64,000 nt of DNA from Cololabis saira (GCF_033807715.1 NC_084596.1:39348958-39412957), one strand, 5' to 3'; positions 39,805 to 51,829 are shown, numbered from the stretch's first letter. The notes: a model not told the origin generated them from the sequence alone. Translations and numbers: made by a program.

Positions 39805-41281
39805 TGTCAGATGAAGCAGAACATGTTGGTTGAAGAAAATCTGAGCCACACATCGGTGCCTGTTGGTCCCAGTAACGAACCAACCCGTCCAATAACCTGT
39901 CCAGATAAAGTACAGGATAACACCAGGTTCAGGTGTTAGTCTCTCTCACATTCTGGCAGCACTGCAGAGAGAGCCGAGCAGCTGGAGGAAGCGTGAACAG
40001 AGGACACACCCATCAGAGCACACAGGGTGGGGTCAGCTGATCCCATCTGCCCGTGGATCCAGATATTCATTAAACCACAACAGGGAGGTCTGACCAACGC
40101 CTTCCTGCTGCTGGACGGAGTTCAGCGCCGGTGCGTGGCCTTGGCGGGGCTCCTCAAACACACCAGGATCATCACCCCGCAGTGCTTCATGCAGACCTTG
40201 CAGAGATACGATGGAAGATAGTGGGAGATAGTTTTAGCAGTTTCACTTTATTGATCATGTCGTTAACCCCATTAAAAACTATGAAAATCCCATTTTCTGG
40301 TGAGACTGGTGTGAATATGTAAAATATTTATACGACGTATCTATTATTTCTTACTTTCCTTTTTCTCTCTGTAGGTAATTTCTTCCCTTTTAGCTCAGTA
40401 GGCCCAAAGCTCGACATGATTCTTTAAAATTCACATTTTATAGCCTCAAGGAGCCACAAATAATGTGGCAGGGTTGGGTTTTGTTGGAGTTTTCACCTCA
40501 CATTTCAAACCCATCAATCTATGATCTCAATCTTTTTTCTGTTTCACAATCAGCCCCATTCAAGAACAGACACGGCCTGTTTGTTTTTGCTGCTGTAGGT
40601 ACACCTGCGTTGGCGTGAGATGTGCCAGCACATGCACAGCTCTGCCGTCCAAAGTGTCCTGCTTGACAGAACTGCAGACGCGGAGCGAGGTGGCCCTTCT
40701 GAAAGAGTCTCTCTCCCGGTTTAGCTGAAATCAATACAGCTATGCATGGAACTTGAGGTACTCCTGAGGCAATGATCAGCAACACTCTTAAAGAGGAGGA
40801 AAGCTGCTTAGCGGCAAAGACAGGGCATAAAATTGATGCGGGTATGACGCTGCACGCTGTATGCATGCAAATTGAAGTGGAATGTCTCGGCGAGAGCGTA
40901 TTAGTGGATGACATTTCTGGGCTCCTTCAGATGTTTTGTGTCGCACTGGAGTCGTCTCTCAGGAACCTTTCCATTACACAGCTGGGAATGTGGTAGAATG
41001 AGGAAATTACTCATCTAAGAGGCACTTGTTGGCCTGTTTTTTTCACTATTCTGCTCGCAGCACTCTGGAAAGGTCATTATCGAGCATGAAAAAGCAAAAG
41101 TAGTCCTCTAAGCCTGCGTACATATCCCTTAACTTAGTAAGATCCGAGGCAATTGCTGGTAAACACCACGCTCCCACGACAAATAGCCTTTCTGATTTCA
41201 TAACAAGGCACAGATTTGTAATCTTGAATACATAAATGAAACTGAGACAGCACGTTTGAGCATCAGGAAAACAATAACATA
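39805..41281. other. spacer upstream of kcnmb2, nothing recognised
   Basis: No exon or repeat end was identified in this stretch. Confidence 0.45.
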
Positions 41282-41289
41282 CTCCTGAA

Positions 41290-41881
41290 TAGGCCTGTGT
41301 TGAAAAAAAATCGATTTTCTGATTCTCATATTAATTCCTAAAAATCGTTTTTTTTTCATCATTACATTACAACTTTTGATATTATTTAGTTTATGTCCAA
41401 AAAAAATATGTTTTTTTGGACACAATGTTTTTGCCTTTAAATATTTCTATCTTTAAAGGTATGAAAACAATAAAGTTTTTAGTTATAATTGCATAAATTG
41501 TCTATATTTCATTACTTTATTTACTGTTTTGGGGTTACATGGAAAAAATTCAAATGGAATATGTTAAAAAAAAAAGAAATGTTGCTGCCTCTGATAATTC
41601 TGACCGACAATGTTTCTGAAAGCAGTTCTATCAGCATTCTGGGAGCTGATTGGTCCTTACAGCATCATTACTTGCTGTTGAATCTCAATATAATACTAGT
41701 ATTCATACGTCGCATAACTACAGTCATATAATTCATGCAACAGCTGAAAAAACTTTTAATAACACTAACCCAAATCAATATCGGAATCAAATCGGATCAA
41801 ATCAAATCTTGATAATCGATTCTTAATGTTAAGACTCGGAATCGAATCGATTATTGACCTTTGAACCGATCCCCAGCCCTG
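41290..41881. mobile_element. hAT-type MITE, reversed TAGGGCTGGGGAT copy
   Basis: Starts TAGGCCTGTGTTGAAAAAAA and ends GATCCCCAGCCCTG, the reverse of the 8143-8851 copy. The 8-bp duplication CTCCTGAA (41282-41289 and 41882-41889) is perfect. No protein encoded. Confidence 0.86.
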
Positions 41882-42599
41882 CTCCTGAAAATAAAACTGT
41901 TGTGACTTTTTTTTTTTTTTGGAACCCAAAATAAATATCGACTGAGTCCAGTTTGAGTCCTAACCCCCGGCTGGCCCCGGGACCCCCCACGCTGCCATGC
42001 ACTTGCATCACAGTCAGGGCTGATTCATGCTGCTGAAGCTGGACGTGCAGCACTGGAACACATGTTTCCTGTCAAACATATGTCTGCAGAGAGTGACACG
42101 GGCCACATGCAAGGCGCTGTTGTTGTGGCTGGAGAGGCGCTGATGACTTTGTGTTGACAGCACAAGTGTTAAGGATACAGCAGGTAGCTTTTTTCATGTG
42201 GGCTTCATCCGCATTAGCACCTCTCATCTGTTGCTATCTGTCAATTTGTTTGCCCTTTGAAGCAATTATTTGTGTTGAAAATGAGATGTTTACCCGGAGT
42301 GTGCTGCACGAGATGTGTGCTTCCTGTCCCGGCGCACCACAACCAGGAGCTGCTGCAGGCTCAGTACAAGAAGCTTTATTCTTCCCCAAAACTCAACTTA
42401 TTTTGAATTATTAGTGTCGAATAACAAAAATGCACCAAAGGTAAGGTGGGTTTTTTTTTTTCTGGTGTCAAGGGGAAGAATGTGCAACACATCAAAAAGA
42501 GTTACAGATGTAGAATTTGTTGCAATTTTTCACAGGACTTTCCAAAGGTCTTATCGTTCTGATCCTGCAAGCAAAGGAGGACGCGCTTCATCAGGAAAG

Positions 42600-42655
42600 A
42601 TGTTTCTCATGGCAGGGAAGAGTGCTGGAGGCCTGGGGAGAGGAAATGAGAGGAG
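42600..42655 (+). CDS. kcnmb2: kcnmb2 coding exon 1 (inactivation ball, codons 1-18)
   Basis: ATG at 42600 has A at -3. The exon encodes MFLMAGKSAGGLGRGNER and two bases of Arg19 before a GTAACA donor; joined to exon 2 it gives exactly 20 residues before IYQK, as in human. Human has F-I-W at 2-4, this has F-L-M. A likely acceptor (TTTTTCACAG at about 42526-42535) lies upstream, so the exon carries some 5' UTR. Confidence 0.75.
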
Positions 42656-42903
42656 GTAACACAGTTTGATCCTTCCAGGCCTGAAAATACAAACTTAGGT
42701 AAATGGGCCGTCTCCTGCTATGAGAGAAGCTCTTACTGCTCAATCACTTTAATAACGTGGTGACTTATTTGCACGTTAAAATGTATGATACATTTTTTTT
42801 TTAATATTAAGATTTTATTAGTTTTCAACATCATCATAAACCGAGAGGACTGACAGATCCACAACACACTATACATATCACACGCCTCCAAGTGTTACAC
42901 ACA

Positions 42904-42935
<32 letters not shown>

Positions 42936-45900
42936 GCACGCACACAAAGTACAACAAAGTACAACAAAGTACAACAAATGTAAAAATGTAACTTCATGGC
43001 TGGTCATGGATCATCAAAGAAGTGACTGGGAAATAAAATGTTTGATTTTAGGATATTGTAGGAGGCTGGTTTAATTATGCCTTGATCTTTGTTTATTACT
43101 GTAGTTGTTTGTGTTGTATTTATTTATTTCTTATTATTATTTTGTCTTTTCTTTCTTTTCTTATTTTATTTTATTTTAATTTTTAAATTCTATATTTTCT
43201 ATGGCATATGATATGATATTGTGAGGAAGGGACAGGATTAAATCAGCGTTCTGCTTCCTCCTGTTCCCTCTCCAACACATTGTTTTGCTGTTGTTCTTTA
43301 TTTCTGGATGAGACTGTTAAATTTATTTTGTTTAAATTGCTTTGACACTTTGAATTTGATGGTGAATTGTTGTTGTTCAAGATAAAGCCAACAATAAAAA
43401 AAAAAAAATTAGGGGAAAAAGAGCATTAACTCAAATAATTAAAAAAAAGAAACAGAAGGAACAGAAATAAAAGTAATTAAATAAAATATGTAATAGGCTT
43501 TCTTTGATTGTAAATGGCCTTTAACATGCTTCTATTACACAACACAGTGGGAGCACGGTAGGGGAGGTTGTCAAGTTTACAAGATCATATTGGTGTCATG
43601 CTTGTTTTTGACCATAAATGTCTGTACAATGTCCACAATGTCCTTGAATGCCTTTGTCAAAGTCTAAGAGCAGATTGGTGGCGCGTTCCATGCTTAAAAT
43701 ATCCAAGTAGTCTTTAAGCCATTCAGATAGAGCAAAGCATGAGGGTTTGTGTAGCCGCCAGTTCTTTGCAGAGAGGAAGCCAGGGTTCATAAGATAATAG
43801 AGTTAGATTGAACATGTTTAGGTATCTGTCCAAGAAGGCATACAATAGGACAGATAGGTACTTGGACCTCAAGCATGTCAGTTAGGACCTTTGTCAAGTC
43901 AGCTTGGTATGACAAAGGCTTGGTATGATAAATGATTATGTTTCATATTCATTCATCAGGTCAATTTATCAGAAATTTCGTGAGGTGGACATATTGGACA
44001 AAAAGAAGACGGTAACAGCTCTGAAGCCTGGAGAGGACCGGGCTATTCTCCTGGGCCTGGGAATGATCCTGTCCTCGGCCGTGATGTACTTCGTCCTGGG
44101 GATCACCACGCTGCGCTCCTACGCAGACAGGTACGGGAACCTCACTAACCAACACGCCCGCCGAGAGGGGGGGACAAACGGGTCTGTTGTCCCGGGCCCA
44201 GGGTAGTAGGGGGGAGGTACCAGAACTGAAAAAAAAAAATAAAAAAAAAATATTCTCATTAAATTATGGAATAATTTTTTCAAAATGTTTCAAAATATGC
44301 CTATTTGTGGAAAAAATATGTAGTATTTGAGTTACATAAAAGCTTGTTATTTGTTTTCTTCCTAATTGTCCTTGTGGTCAAGAACCCCCAACACAAAAAT
44401 GGTTTGGCCGCTGATCAAAATTTGATGTTATCATTTAAATGAGCTTGAGGCTGGATTTATGAAAAAAAATTGTATACGTTTTAATTTTTCTAGTAATAAT
44501 GTCAGATGAAGCGTTCCAAACCAAAAAGAGTGAGCCCTCTATTATATCTGTCCGTTGCCTTGAACAAGCTGTGTGCTGCAAAATGTGCCGCAAGGCTGGG
44601 GCCGCTTTTCCCACACTGGGCTGTGGATGTGACGTCACATGACGCTGCATGCGCGTTCTCCCAGTTCTCCTGTGCCGGCTTCGCTGTTGGCTGCAGTACC
44701 CCCGACGGCCGTCGTGGTGAAGGGTGGCGCTAGAGAGTCTCATTTCTTAAAAGGAGCCTCATGCTCCTTTAATTCAACCATTAGAATGGTCAAAATGTCC
44801 GGTCAGCACAAGTCCGGTGCTCAGAAAAGAAGAGAAAAGAGAAGCTGGAATTAATAAAGTCAGCGTAGAGCAAGGTAAGAAACAGCACAGCCAACATTTA
44901 CCAACCTTGTAACTTAACCTAACTGGCTAGCTCTAATGTTAACATCCATTAGCTTGTATAAAAACCTGAAGAGCAGAGGGAGAGGAGAGGAAGAAGGAGA
45001 GATCCGGGCGCAGGGGGGCCCATCTTAGATTATTTTGTCCGGTAAGACTGTCAGCTGGCCTGCTAACGAACACTTACTTTACCTGCTTTCTGCCAGATAA
45101 ATGTTTAATTCATGGCACGGGCCTGTTTGTAGACTGTCGTGCTGCTCACTCAACCTGAAAATTGGAAAAACAAAAGCAAAAATTAATGCTTATATCAAGC
45201 CAGGCTTTTTCAGGACAATTTATACCCCAAAGTCATTTTTTCCCCCCTCCCTCCCTCCCTCATGCTTGTACTAAATGTGATTGTTATTTAAATGTCAACA
45301 CAGTGTTTGGACAGAGGAGGGTGTGTGTGTTGTTCTCAACTCCACGGTCACAGCAGACATGAACTGTTCCTACAACTGCGGATCCGACTGCTGGAGAGTT
45401 TCCAAGTACCCCTGCCTGCAGGTCTACGTGAGCGTCAATGACACGGGCCGTGTCAGCCGTTTATCTCACAACGAGGAGACGCAGGACGCCAGCTCTGAAG
45501 TGAGTCCTGCGCCAGAGGGAAAATACTGGGAATTACTGAGCCGTTTCAAATGTTGACAACAGCAGTCGGGGGCTGGCCGGGTGACAGGCGGGCCGCACTC
45601 ACATCCCCGGGAATGTTTGTTAGTGCTCAGCGTTGCGGGATAAAAGGAGCTGGGCCGGGGCGACTGAAAGCAGGAAGTGTGGAGCACCGATTGTCCTGCG
45701 TAACCTTCACTCATCTCCTCGCAGTGCGTCTTTCAAGTGTGTTTTATTAGAGCCAGAGGTGTCAAGTAACAAAGTACAAATACTTCGTTACCTTACTTAA
45801 GTATAAATTTTGGTTATCTATACTTCACTGGAGTAATTATTTTTACGTAATGACTTTTTACTTTTACTCCTTACATTTTCACGCAATTATCTGTACTTTT

Positions 45901-48789
45901 TACTCCTTACATTTTAAAAACATCCTCGTTACTCTATTTCATTTTGGCCTTTAAAAAAAAACTATCCAGTTAAATTGCTCCATCCGGATAGAGTGAATTT
46001 GGTTGTGGTTGTTTCAGATGTTCTTGTCCAGTTTTGTTCTTACATCCGTTCCCCCAGATTCCTGCAACTAAACTTGGATGTACATTCCAATAAAGGTTAG
46101 GATAAATGATAACATGCCTCTGAAGTTTGACTTTTTGCACCATAACAATACCTAACTACCGTATTTCCGCACTATAAGGCGCACCGCATTATAAGGTGCA
46201 CTAAATATATGGTAAAATACCGTACTATAGTGGCTGGGGTTGAGTTACGTATCTACCTGATGGAGCTGCGCTACAGGAAATGCTACAAAATCCTACAGCA
46301 AATGCAAAAAAAAAACAAGAAGAAAAAGTACTGTATGTCAAACTTTATTAACAAAATAAAAACCAGCTTTGCTCCGTCTCGTAAAAGTCGCCATTATGTG
46401 TCTGTGATGATTCCTGACGTTTTTAGCGTCATTACTTTGGCGACACCAACTACATTACCGACAATCCCCCTGACTACAGTAACAGAAATTACCGTAATGA
46501 TCATATATAAGGCGCACGGCATTATAAGGCGCACTGCTGGTTTTTGAGAAAATTAAAGGCTTTTAGGTGCGCCTTATAGTGCGGAAAATACGGTAGTCAT
46601 CATATCTCCTGCTCTCTGAAACACATGTTAATGCTCAATAGTACACATATATGCTTCTTTAATATATTTGCATTATACTAAGATGCATTCATTTTCAATG
46701 GCTTTTGTCCTTAATGGCTTTTTTCCCCCTTACATTACTTTTACTTTTATACTTTAAGTAGTTTTGAAACCAGTACTTTTATACTTTTACTTGAGTAAAA
46801 AACTTGAGTTGATACTTCAACTTCTACATGAGTATTTTTAAACTCTAGTATATATACTTCTACCTGAGTAATGAATGTGAATACTTTTGACACCTCTGAT
46901 TAGAGCACATTAAAATACGGTTACAAATTTAAAGTACACACTCATCAGTGCGCATAGAGTACAGGTCATAGTGCACTTTTTTGTTTTCTTAGAACATAAT
47001 AAATGAAGAACCTGATATAAAATTTGGAATGCAAAATACAAAGAAAGAAAAATTGCTAAGAATAACAATAGATAAATAAATGAATACATTAAAAAATAAA
47101 ATAAAATAAAGGTAAAAATGAATGAGAGGGGACCAAATGTTTTCAAAGTAAGTCTAGAAGAGTATATCTTATTCTATCTAAGTGGAGTGTGTTAGTAAGG
47201 TCACTGAGCCACATCTTTGTGGTGGCTACATCTTTTTTCTTCCAATGCATGAGAAGTAACTTTTTTGCAATAATAAGAGAAGAGGAAACATTGTTGGAAG
47301 TTGCTTAACTTTATAACATCATCTGATGTTCCTAAAATAATAATGAATGGATCGGTCTCTAGCTGTATGTGAAGTATTTTGGATATTAAACTGAATATAT
47401 TAAACCAATAGCTCTTAACCTTGGGACATAGAACAAAGCTGTAGGGGCAACGTGTCTGTAGGAGAGATCTCAGCATATATTCTATGTAACCCTTTCCTTA
47501 GAATAATGAAGACGGTGTATGATTTTAGATTGGATTAGGCAGTGCCTAGCGTTATTAGAGCACTTATGGACGTGTTCTAAACTACAGAAGAGTATTAGGG
47601 CCAGGCAGGAGAAAAATAAAAATAATATTTTGGAGGAGGAGGATTTTTTTTTCATTATGCACTTCGAGAAAAAAGTCGAAATGTTGAGATTAACGTTGAA
47701 GTACAATTTCAAGAAAAAAGTCGAAATGTTGAGAAAAAAGTCAAATTTTCGTGAATAAAGTCAACCTTCTGAGACTATAACAAACACCGCATGTGACTGT
47801 CTTTACAAAATGCCTCGTAGGCCTATACCCTTAACGTTCCACTCCAAGGATGTAAGTTAGTTAGTTAGTTAGTTAGTTACGGCTGCTGCTGCAGAGCTGT
47901 CAGTTGCTCTGCTAGCTGGATTTGATGGGCCAGAGGAGACATTTCCACTTCATTCACGAAATTGTATTTCAACTTTATTCTCGAAATTTTGACTTTATTC
48001 ACGAAATTTCGACTTTATTCACGAAATTTCGACTTTTTTCTTGAAATTGTATTTCAACATTAATCTCAACATTTCGACTTTTTTCTTGAAATTTCGACTT
48101 TTTTCTCCAAGTGCACAATAAAAAAAAATCTTCCCCTCTCGAAAATGTTTTCTCCTGCATGGCCCTAATACTCTTCCGTAATAACTCTCTGCCCATAGAG
48201 CACCCGGGATCTCAGTGCCCATTTCCTCCTCCCATTTTTTCCTTATCAAAGTGGAATTCACTGGATTGGTAGCTTGCCAGGTGTCATATATATATATATA
48301 TAAGATATCAATTTTTCCAAGCAAGACATAGGCCGGAGGCATCTGTCAAGATGGAGGCCTTCGAAGATCTCGAAATTTTGCAGATTCGTTCTTACATAGT
48401 TTCTTATTTGCAAATACCTGAAGAAATGACTTCCAGGTAGATGGTATTTATTCTGTAACTGTGCAAAAGAAGCAAACATGCCTTTACTGTTTACTTCCTT
48501 GCAGTGCGTGTACGTGCCCCGGTGCCAGAAGGACAGCGCGGCCATGCACGTCCTGGTGGTGAACATTTCGGAGCGTCTGAAGGTGAACCAGCACGTCACC
48601 TGCTACTACGACCCCAGCGAGCAGCAGGAGAGCGTCCTCCTGACCCGGCTGTACGACCACGCCGTGGTCTTCCAGGCGCTGCTCTGGCCCTCCTGCGTGC
48701 TGGTGGGAGGAGCGCTCATCATCGTGATGGTGCGGCTCACGCAGTACCTCTCCAGACTCTGTGAGGAGATCGGGAAGATCAAGAGGTGA
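42600..48789 (+). CDS. kcnmb2: kcnmb2, BK channel beta-2 subunit (complete)
   Basis: KCNMB2 is a two-pass membrane protein that binds the Slo1 (BK) channel, raises its calcium sensitivity and, through an N-terminal ball, causes fast inactivation. Four coding exons join with GT-AG sites to give 235 residues, the human length. The 20-residue N-terminus (MFLMAGKSAGGLGRGNERRS) is followed by IYQKFREVDILDKKKTVTAL and GEDRAILLG; TM1 spans about residues 49-68 and TM2 about 196-218 (ALLWPSCVLVGGALIIVMV). The extracellular loop has eight cysteines, as in human KCNMB2, and several N-glycosylation sequons (NST, NCS, NDT, NIS). The C-terminus RLTQYLSRLCEEIGKIKR matches beta-2 rather than beta-3. Position between tbl1xr1 and pik3ca agrees with human. 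The first exon is assigned by length, phase and start context, with weak residue identity. Confidence 0.93.
42656..43959. other. kcnmb2 intron 1
   Basis: Contains an (ACGC)n microsatellite at about 42899-42934 and a likely retrotransposon-type AT-rich tract ending in an A-run near 43395-43408. No exon seen. Confidence 0.5.
42899..42934. repeat. (ACGC)n microsatellite
   Basis: About eight ACGC units inside kcnmb2 intron 1. Confidence 0.9.
43960..44130 (+). CDS. kcnmb2: kcnmb2 coding exon 2 (codons 19-75, TM1)
   Basis: Encodes RSIYQKFREVDILDKKKTVT, ALKPGEDRAILLGLGMI and the rest of TM1, ending SYAD before a GTACGG donor. Strongly beta-2-like. Confidence 0.95.
44131..45303. other. kcnmb2 intron 2, nothing recognised
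   Basis: About 1.2 kb without recognisable repeats or exons; a modestly GC-rich patch lies at 44560-44740. Confidence 0.5.
45304..45499 (+). CDS. kcnmb2: kcnmb2 coding exon 3 (codons 76-141, extracellular loop)
   Basis: Encodes SVWTEEGVCVVLNSTVTADM, NCSYNCGSDCWRVSKYPCLQ and VYVSVNDTG, with five of the eight loop cysteines. Acceptor CAACACAG, donor GTGAGT. Confidence 0.95.
45754..46898. mobile_element. hAT-type element, CAGAGGTGTCAAGTAAC ends
   Basis: Ends CAGAGGTGTCAAGTAAC and TTTTGACACCTCTG are inverted; the perfect 8-bp duplication ATTAGAGC lies at 45746-45753 and 46899-46906. Arms share ACTTTTACTT-like words. It holds a nested TA-flanked element. Located in kcnmb2 intron 3. Confidence 0.88.
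46159..46593. mobile_element. nested TA-flanked MITE, CCGTATTTCCGCACTATAAGG ends
   Basis: Inverted ends CCGTATTTCCGCACTATAAG and CTTATAGTGCGGAAAATACGG lie between TA dinucleotides (46157-46158 and 46594-46595), fitting a Tc1/mariner-like target. Repeated AAGGCGCAC words on both arms. Inside the hAT element 45754-46898. Confidence 0.75.
47583..48180. mobile_element. palindromic MITE, TACGGAAGAGTATTAGGGCC ends, satellite core
   Basis: Left TACAGAAGAGTATTAGGGCC and right GGCCCTAATACTCTTCCGTA are inverted. The arms are built from AAAAAAGTCGAAATGTTGAG units on the left and their complements on the right. A shorter copy is at 60737-61017. Located in kcnmb2 intron 3. Confidence 0.75.
48505..48789 (+). 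CDS. kcnmb2: kcnmb2 coding exon 4 (codons 142-235, TM2 and stop)
   Basis: Encodes CVYVPRCQKDSAAMHVLVVN, the last loop cysteines, TM2 and the cytoplasmic tail, ending IGKIKR-TGA at 48787-48789. The exon is GC-rich compared with its AT-rich flanks, as are other coding exons here. Confidence 0.96.
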   Translation, partial: CVYVPRCQKDSAAMHVLVVNISERLKVNQHVTCYYDPSEQQESVLLTRLYDHAVVFQALLWPSCVLVGGALIIVMVRLTQYLSRLCEEIGKIKR

Positions 48790-50323
48790 ACGATTGTGGC
48801 AAGCACGTGGCGGCGCGCCGATGGGCCTCCAACATGAACGGGAACGCTTCCTCCGCCTGACCTCTTGCAGACGTCCCTCCTCGGCTGAGACACGGAGGAC
48901 AGCACACGTCCACCGTGCGGAGAGGACGGGTCTTTTTATGAAACTGAAACGATTGTTCCAGGGCAAAAACTGTAGGACATGTCACTGGGTGCTGGATATG
49001 AAAGAAAACATGGCAATTTACATTATGTTTTTTTCTGTATTTGTTTGCAGGGATTCTGATATTTATGACGATTCTACTTTTTTTTTTGCAGTCAATGTGA
49101 AAAAGATGTGTCCTGTCTTTTCTCTCAGCTTCATTTTTAATTACACTCTTTTTTGTTAATATAGATCCATTTTCATTTCAAACAGGTGATTGCAATCACG
49201 ATTTCGTACAAAACCAATGTCCATGGAAAGCGGAGTCTCTGAGGAGCACAGATCTGCACTTTTATATTAGGTGCAAGAGAAAATTATTGAAATGCTTCAA
49301 AAAGTGATGGCCTTTACTCATGAAACACGTGCAGAAAGAAGTTTCGGCCTTCATAAAAATGTTAGTTGTTCTAAACTTTTCATATGTGCAGACAAACTTT
49401 GCCTCTGACCAAACGTAGAGCTTGTTACAACGTGAATCCATTATATTGACCATTATTTTCACAATATGCAGATACTTTTAGAATGCGTTTTAAACCTAAA
49501 ATTCACATGATGTTAAAGTATTGTAAGCCATTTGAGGGAACATGTTATTAAGTGCTTGTTATACTTTTATACTTTTATGAGAATGATAATTTCACTTTTC
49601 CATTCACATTATTTCTATAGCGACAAGTCACAAATGAAGTCGATAAATATCACAGAGAAAAACACTGATGTCTGTTTTAAAAAAGAAAAAAAGTCCTGTT
49701 TTAAGCTGGTAATTCTGAGCAATGGTACAATTTTGAAAATGTTCCTGCATTTTGATACAATTTGTATTATTTTATATCCACTATAAATGACAGCAGATAA
49801 AATGTGGTCTGTCAGTAAAAACCTGTTTTAACCTTCTAAGACCTGTGTTAGGGTCTGAGACCCATGTTGGGGTGTCTAAACCACGATATTTAATTATGTT
49901 TATGGTGCCAAGAAATAAAATGCCAAAAAAGAGCTTGGGTCTTCGGAGGCTGTTGAAAATGTAAATAAAACGCAATGACTCGCATATCTCATAAAGATTT
50001 GCAAATGTTTTATTCACATTAGTACATGGAAAATGATGTTGAAAGTGATACGTTTGATCATATCATGAAAAATGGTACCTAATTTTGAATTTAATGACCC
50101 ACGTCCCAACTTTTCATGACTGGAAAGTTGGGACGTGGGCACCAAAAGACTGGGAAAGCAAGCCGTACTAAAGAGAAACACACAGCTTTTGAAGGGATGC
50201 CCTGCACCAGCAGGACGATGCTAAAGCACACACAGCAATGTCTCCGTCAGAGGAGCTTTATAATAATAATAGTAGCAGAGTGCTGCCCTGCCTGCAGTCC
50301 TATACCTGCATCTCTACCTCTGT
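48790..50323 (+). other. kcnmb2 3' UTR and spacer
   Basis: AT-rich sequence after the stop codon. Candidate poly(A) signals AATAAA at 49914-49919 and 49964-49969 would give a 3' UTR of about 1.1-1.2 kb; which is used cannot be told. No other gene seen. Confidence 0.45.
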
Positions 50324-50331
50324 ATGATATG

Positions 50332-51071
50332 CACAGCTGGGTAGAGTAGCCAAAAATTGTACTCAAGTAAAAGTACTGTTACTTCAGAATAATATGACTC
50401 AAGTAAGTGTAAAAAGTAGTCATCCAAATAATTACTTGAGTAAAAGTAAAAAAGTACTTGGTGAAAAAACTACTCAAGTACTGAGTAACTGTTGAGTAAC
50501 GTCTGATTTATTTTTTTTAACACAACCATTCAGACAGACAAAAGTGCAAAATAATCATCTTCAGGCAAAATTTTTTTTTAAATTAATAAAAAAATAGCTT
50601 AAATTAAAATAATCTTAAAGTACATTCAAGTACTTTAATAAATAATAAAATAAATAAAAAATATCAGAATAAAAAAATAAATTAAGCACAAGTAGCACAA
50701 AATTTCAAGCCTTTGTACTTTTCTTTTTCAAACAGGCAGAACTAGAGCAAGCCCATTAACTCATATAAACTCTGTGTGTGTTTGAGTCTGTGTAAATGTG
50801 ACAAAACATGCAAAAACAAACATTTTTCCCAAAGAATCACACAGTGATGCAATGAGATTGACGCGTATGTGGATAAAAGGGATAAAATAAAAGTAACAGC
50901 TCAACGTGGCCTAATGTAGCGGAGTAAGAGGAACAGTTTCTCCTTCACAAATCCCCCAAGTAAAATTAAAAAGTATAGTGATTCAAAACTACTCCTAAAA
51001 GTACAAAATGTCCCAAAACTTTCTCAAGTACATGTAACGGATTAAATGTAACTCGTGACTACCCTCCTCTG
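50332..51071. mobile_element. hAT-type element, second CAGAGGTGGGTAGAGTAG copy
   Basis: Starts CACAGCTGGGTAGAGTAG (one changed terminal base) and ends CTACCCTCCTCTG. The perfect 8-bp duplication ATGATATG lies at 50324-50331 and 51072-51079. Very close in sequence and length to 31780-32522, so both are from a recent burst. Confidence 0.87.
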
Positions 51072-51079
51072 ATGATATG

Positions 51080-51650
51080 TTTGAACCATCTGGGTGACTA
51101 TCTGGGCTAACGAGAATAAAGATGTGACGGATGATGACCCAAGTTCAGCACAAGTAATTCCCCCCGTCTTCAGCCCTTTGCGCACTTTGATGCAGAAGTG
51201 ATGCAGGAAAACTGAATTCATGGTGATTTCAACAGAATAAGACTGATTAAGACTAAACACTAAATGATTGTCACAATAGGTCACCAACTGGAAGCATCAA
51301 GAAAGTAAATATATGAGCATTTGAGCTGCTTGAGTCCTAGATCAGACTACAATACTGTAGGACTGCAGTGCACATTTCTCTCAAAGCTTCACAGTCTCAT
51401 ATAATATTGCTATTAAAGGAAGACGTTTGCTCCACGGAGGAAAACCCCGGCCGGAAAACCCCAATTGTTTTGACAATCAAATTCAGAATTGAACCTTGTT
51501 ATTGTTACTTCTGCCAAGTTTTTCTTAGATGAGGACTTGCATAACAGAGTAAATATAACCTTTACATGCAGCCAGAGCGGATATGTGTTGGGATTAATGG
51601 GACATTCTCCTTCACTCTCGGTTCAGACTGGCTGGAAACTAACATGAGGT
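51080..51650. other. spacer, nothing recognised
   Basis: No gene or repeat was recognised between the hAT element and the minisatellite. Confidence 0.45.
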
Positions 51651-51708
51651 CTGTACCAGAACCAGAACTAGAACCTGGACCAGAACCAGAACCAGAACCT
51701 GAACCTGG

Positions 51709-51741
<33 letters not shown>

Positions 51742-51774
51742 TGGACCAGAACCAGAACCAGAACCTGAACCTGG

Positions 51775-51807
<33 letters not shown>

Positions 51808-51822
51808 TGGACCAGAACCAAG
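51651..51822. repeat. CCAGAA minisatellite with CCTGGA/CCTGAA variants
   Basis: Hexamers CCAGAA, CCTGAA and CCTGGA alternate, forming higher-order units of about 54-60 bases. In one plus frame it reads as Glu-Pro with Gly-Pro steps. The repeat, not selection, keeps the frame open. Confidence 0.92.
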
Positions 51823-51829
51823 ACTAAGG

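Noticed and set aside
42600..48789. KCNMB3 instead of KCNMB2
   Set aside because: LDKKKTVTALKPGEDRAILLG and the short C-terminus ending IGKIKR are beta-2-like; beta-3 has a longer tail and in human lies on the other side of PIK3CA.
48484..48966. 160-residue minus-strand frame
   Set aside because: Antisense to the GC-rich last exon of kcnmb2; composition is that of a shadow frame.
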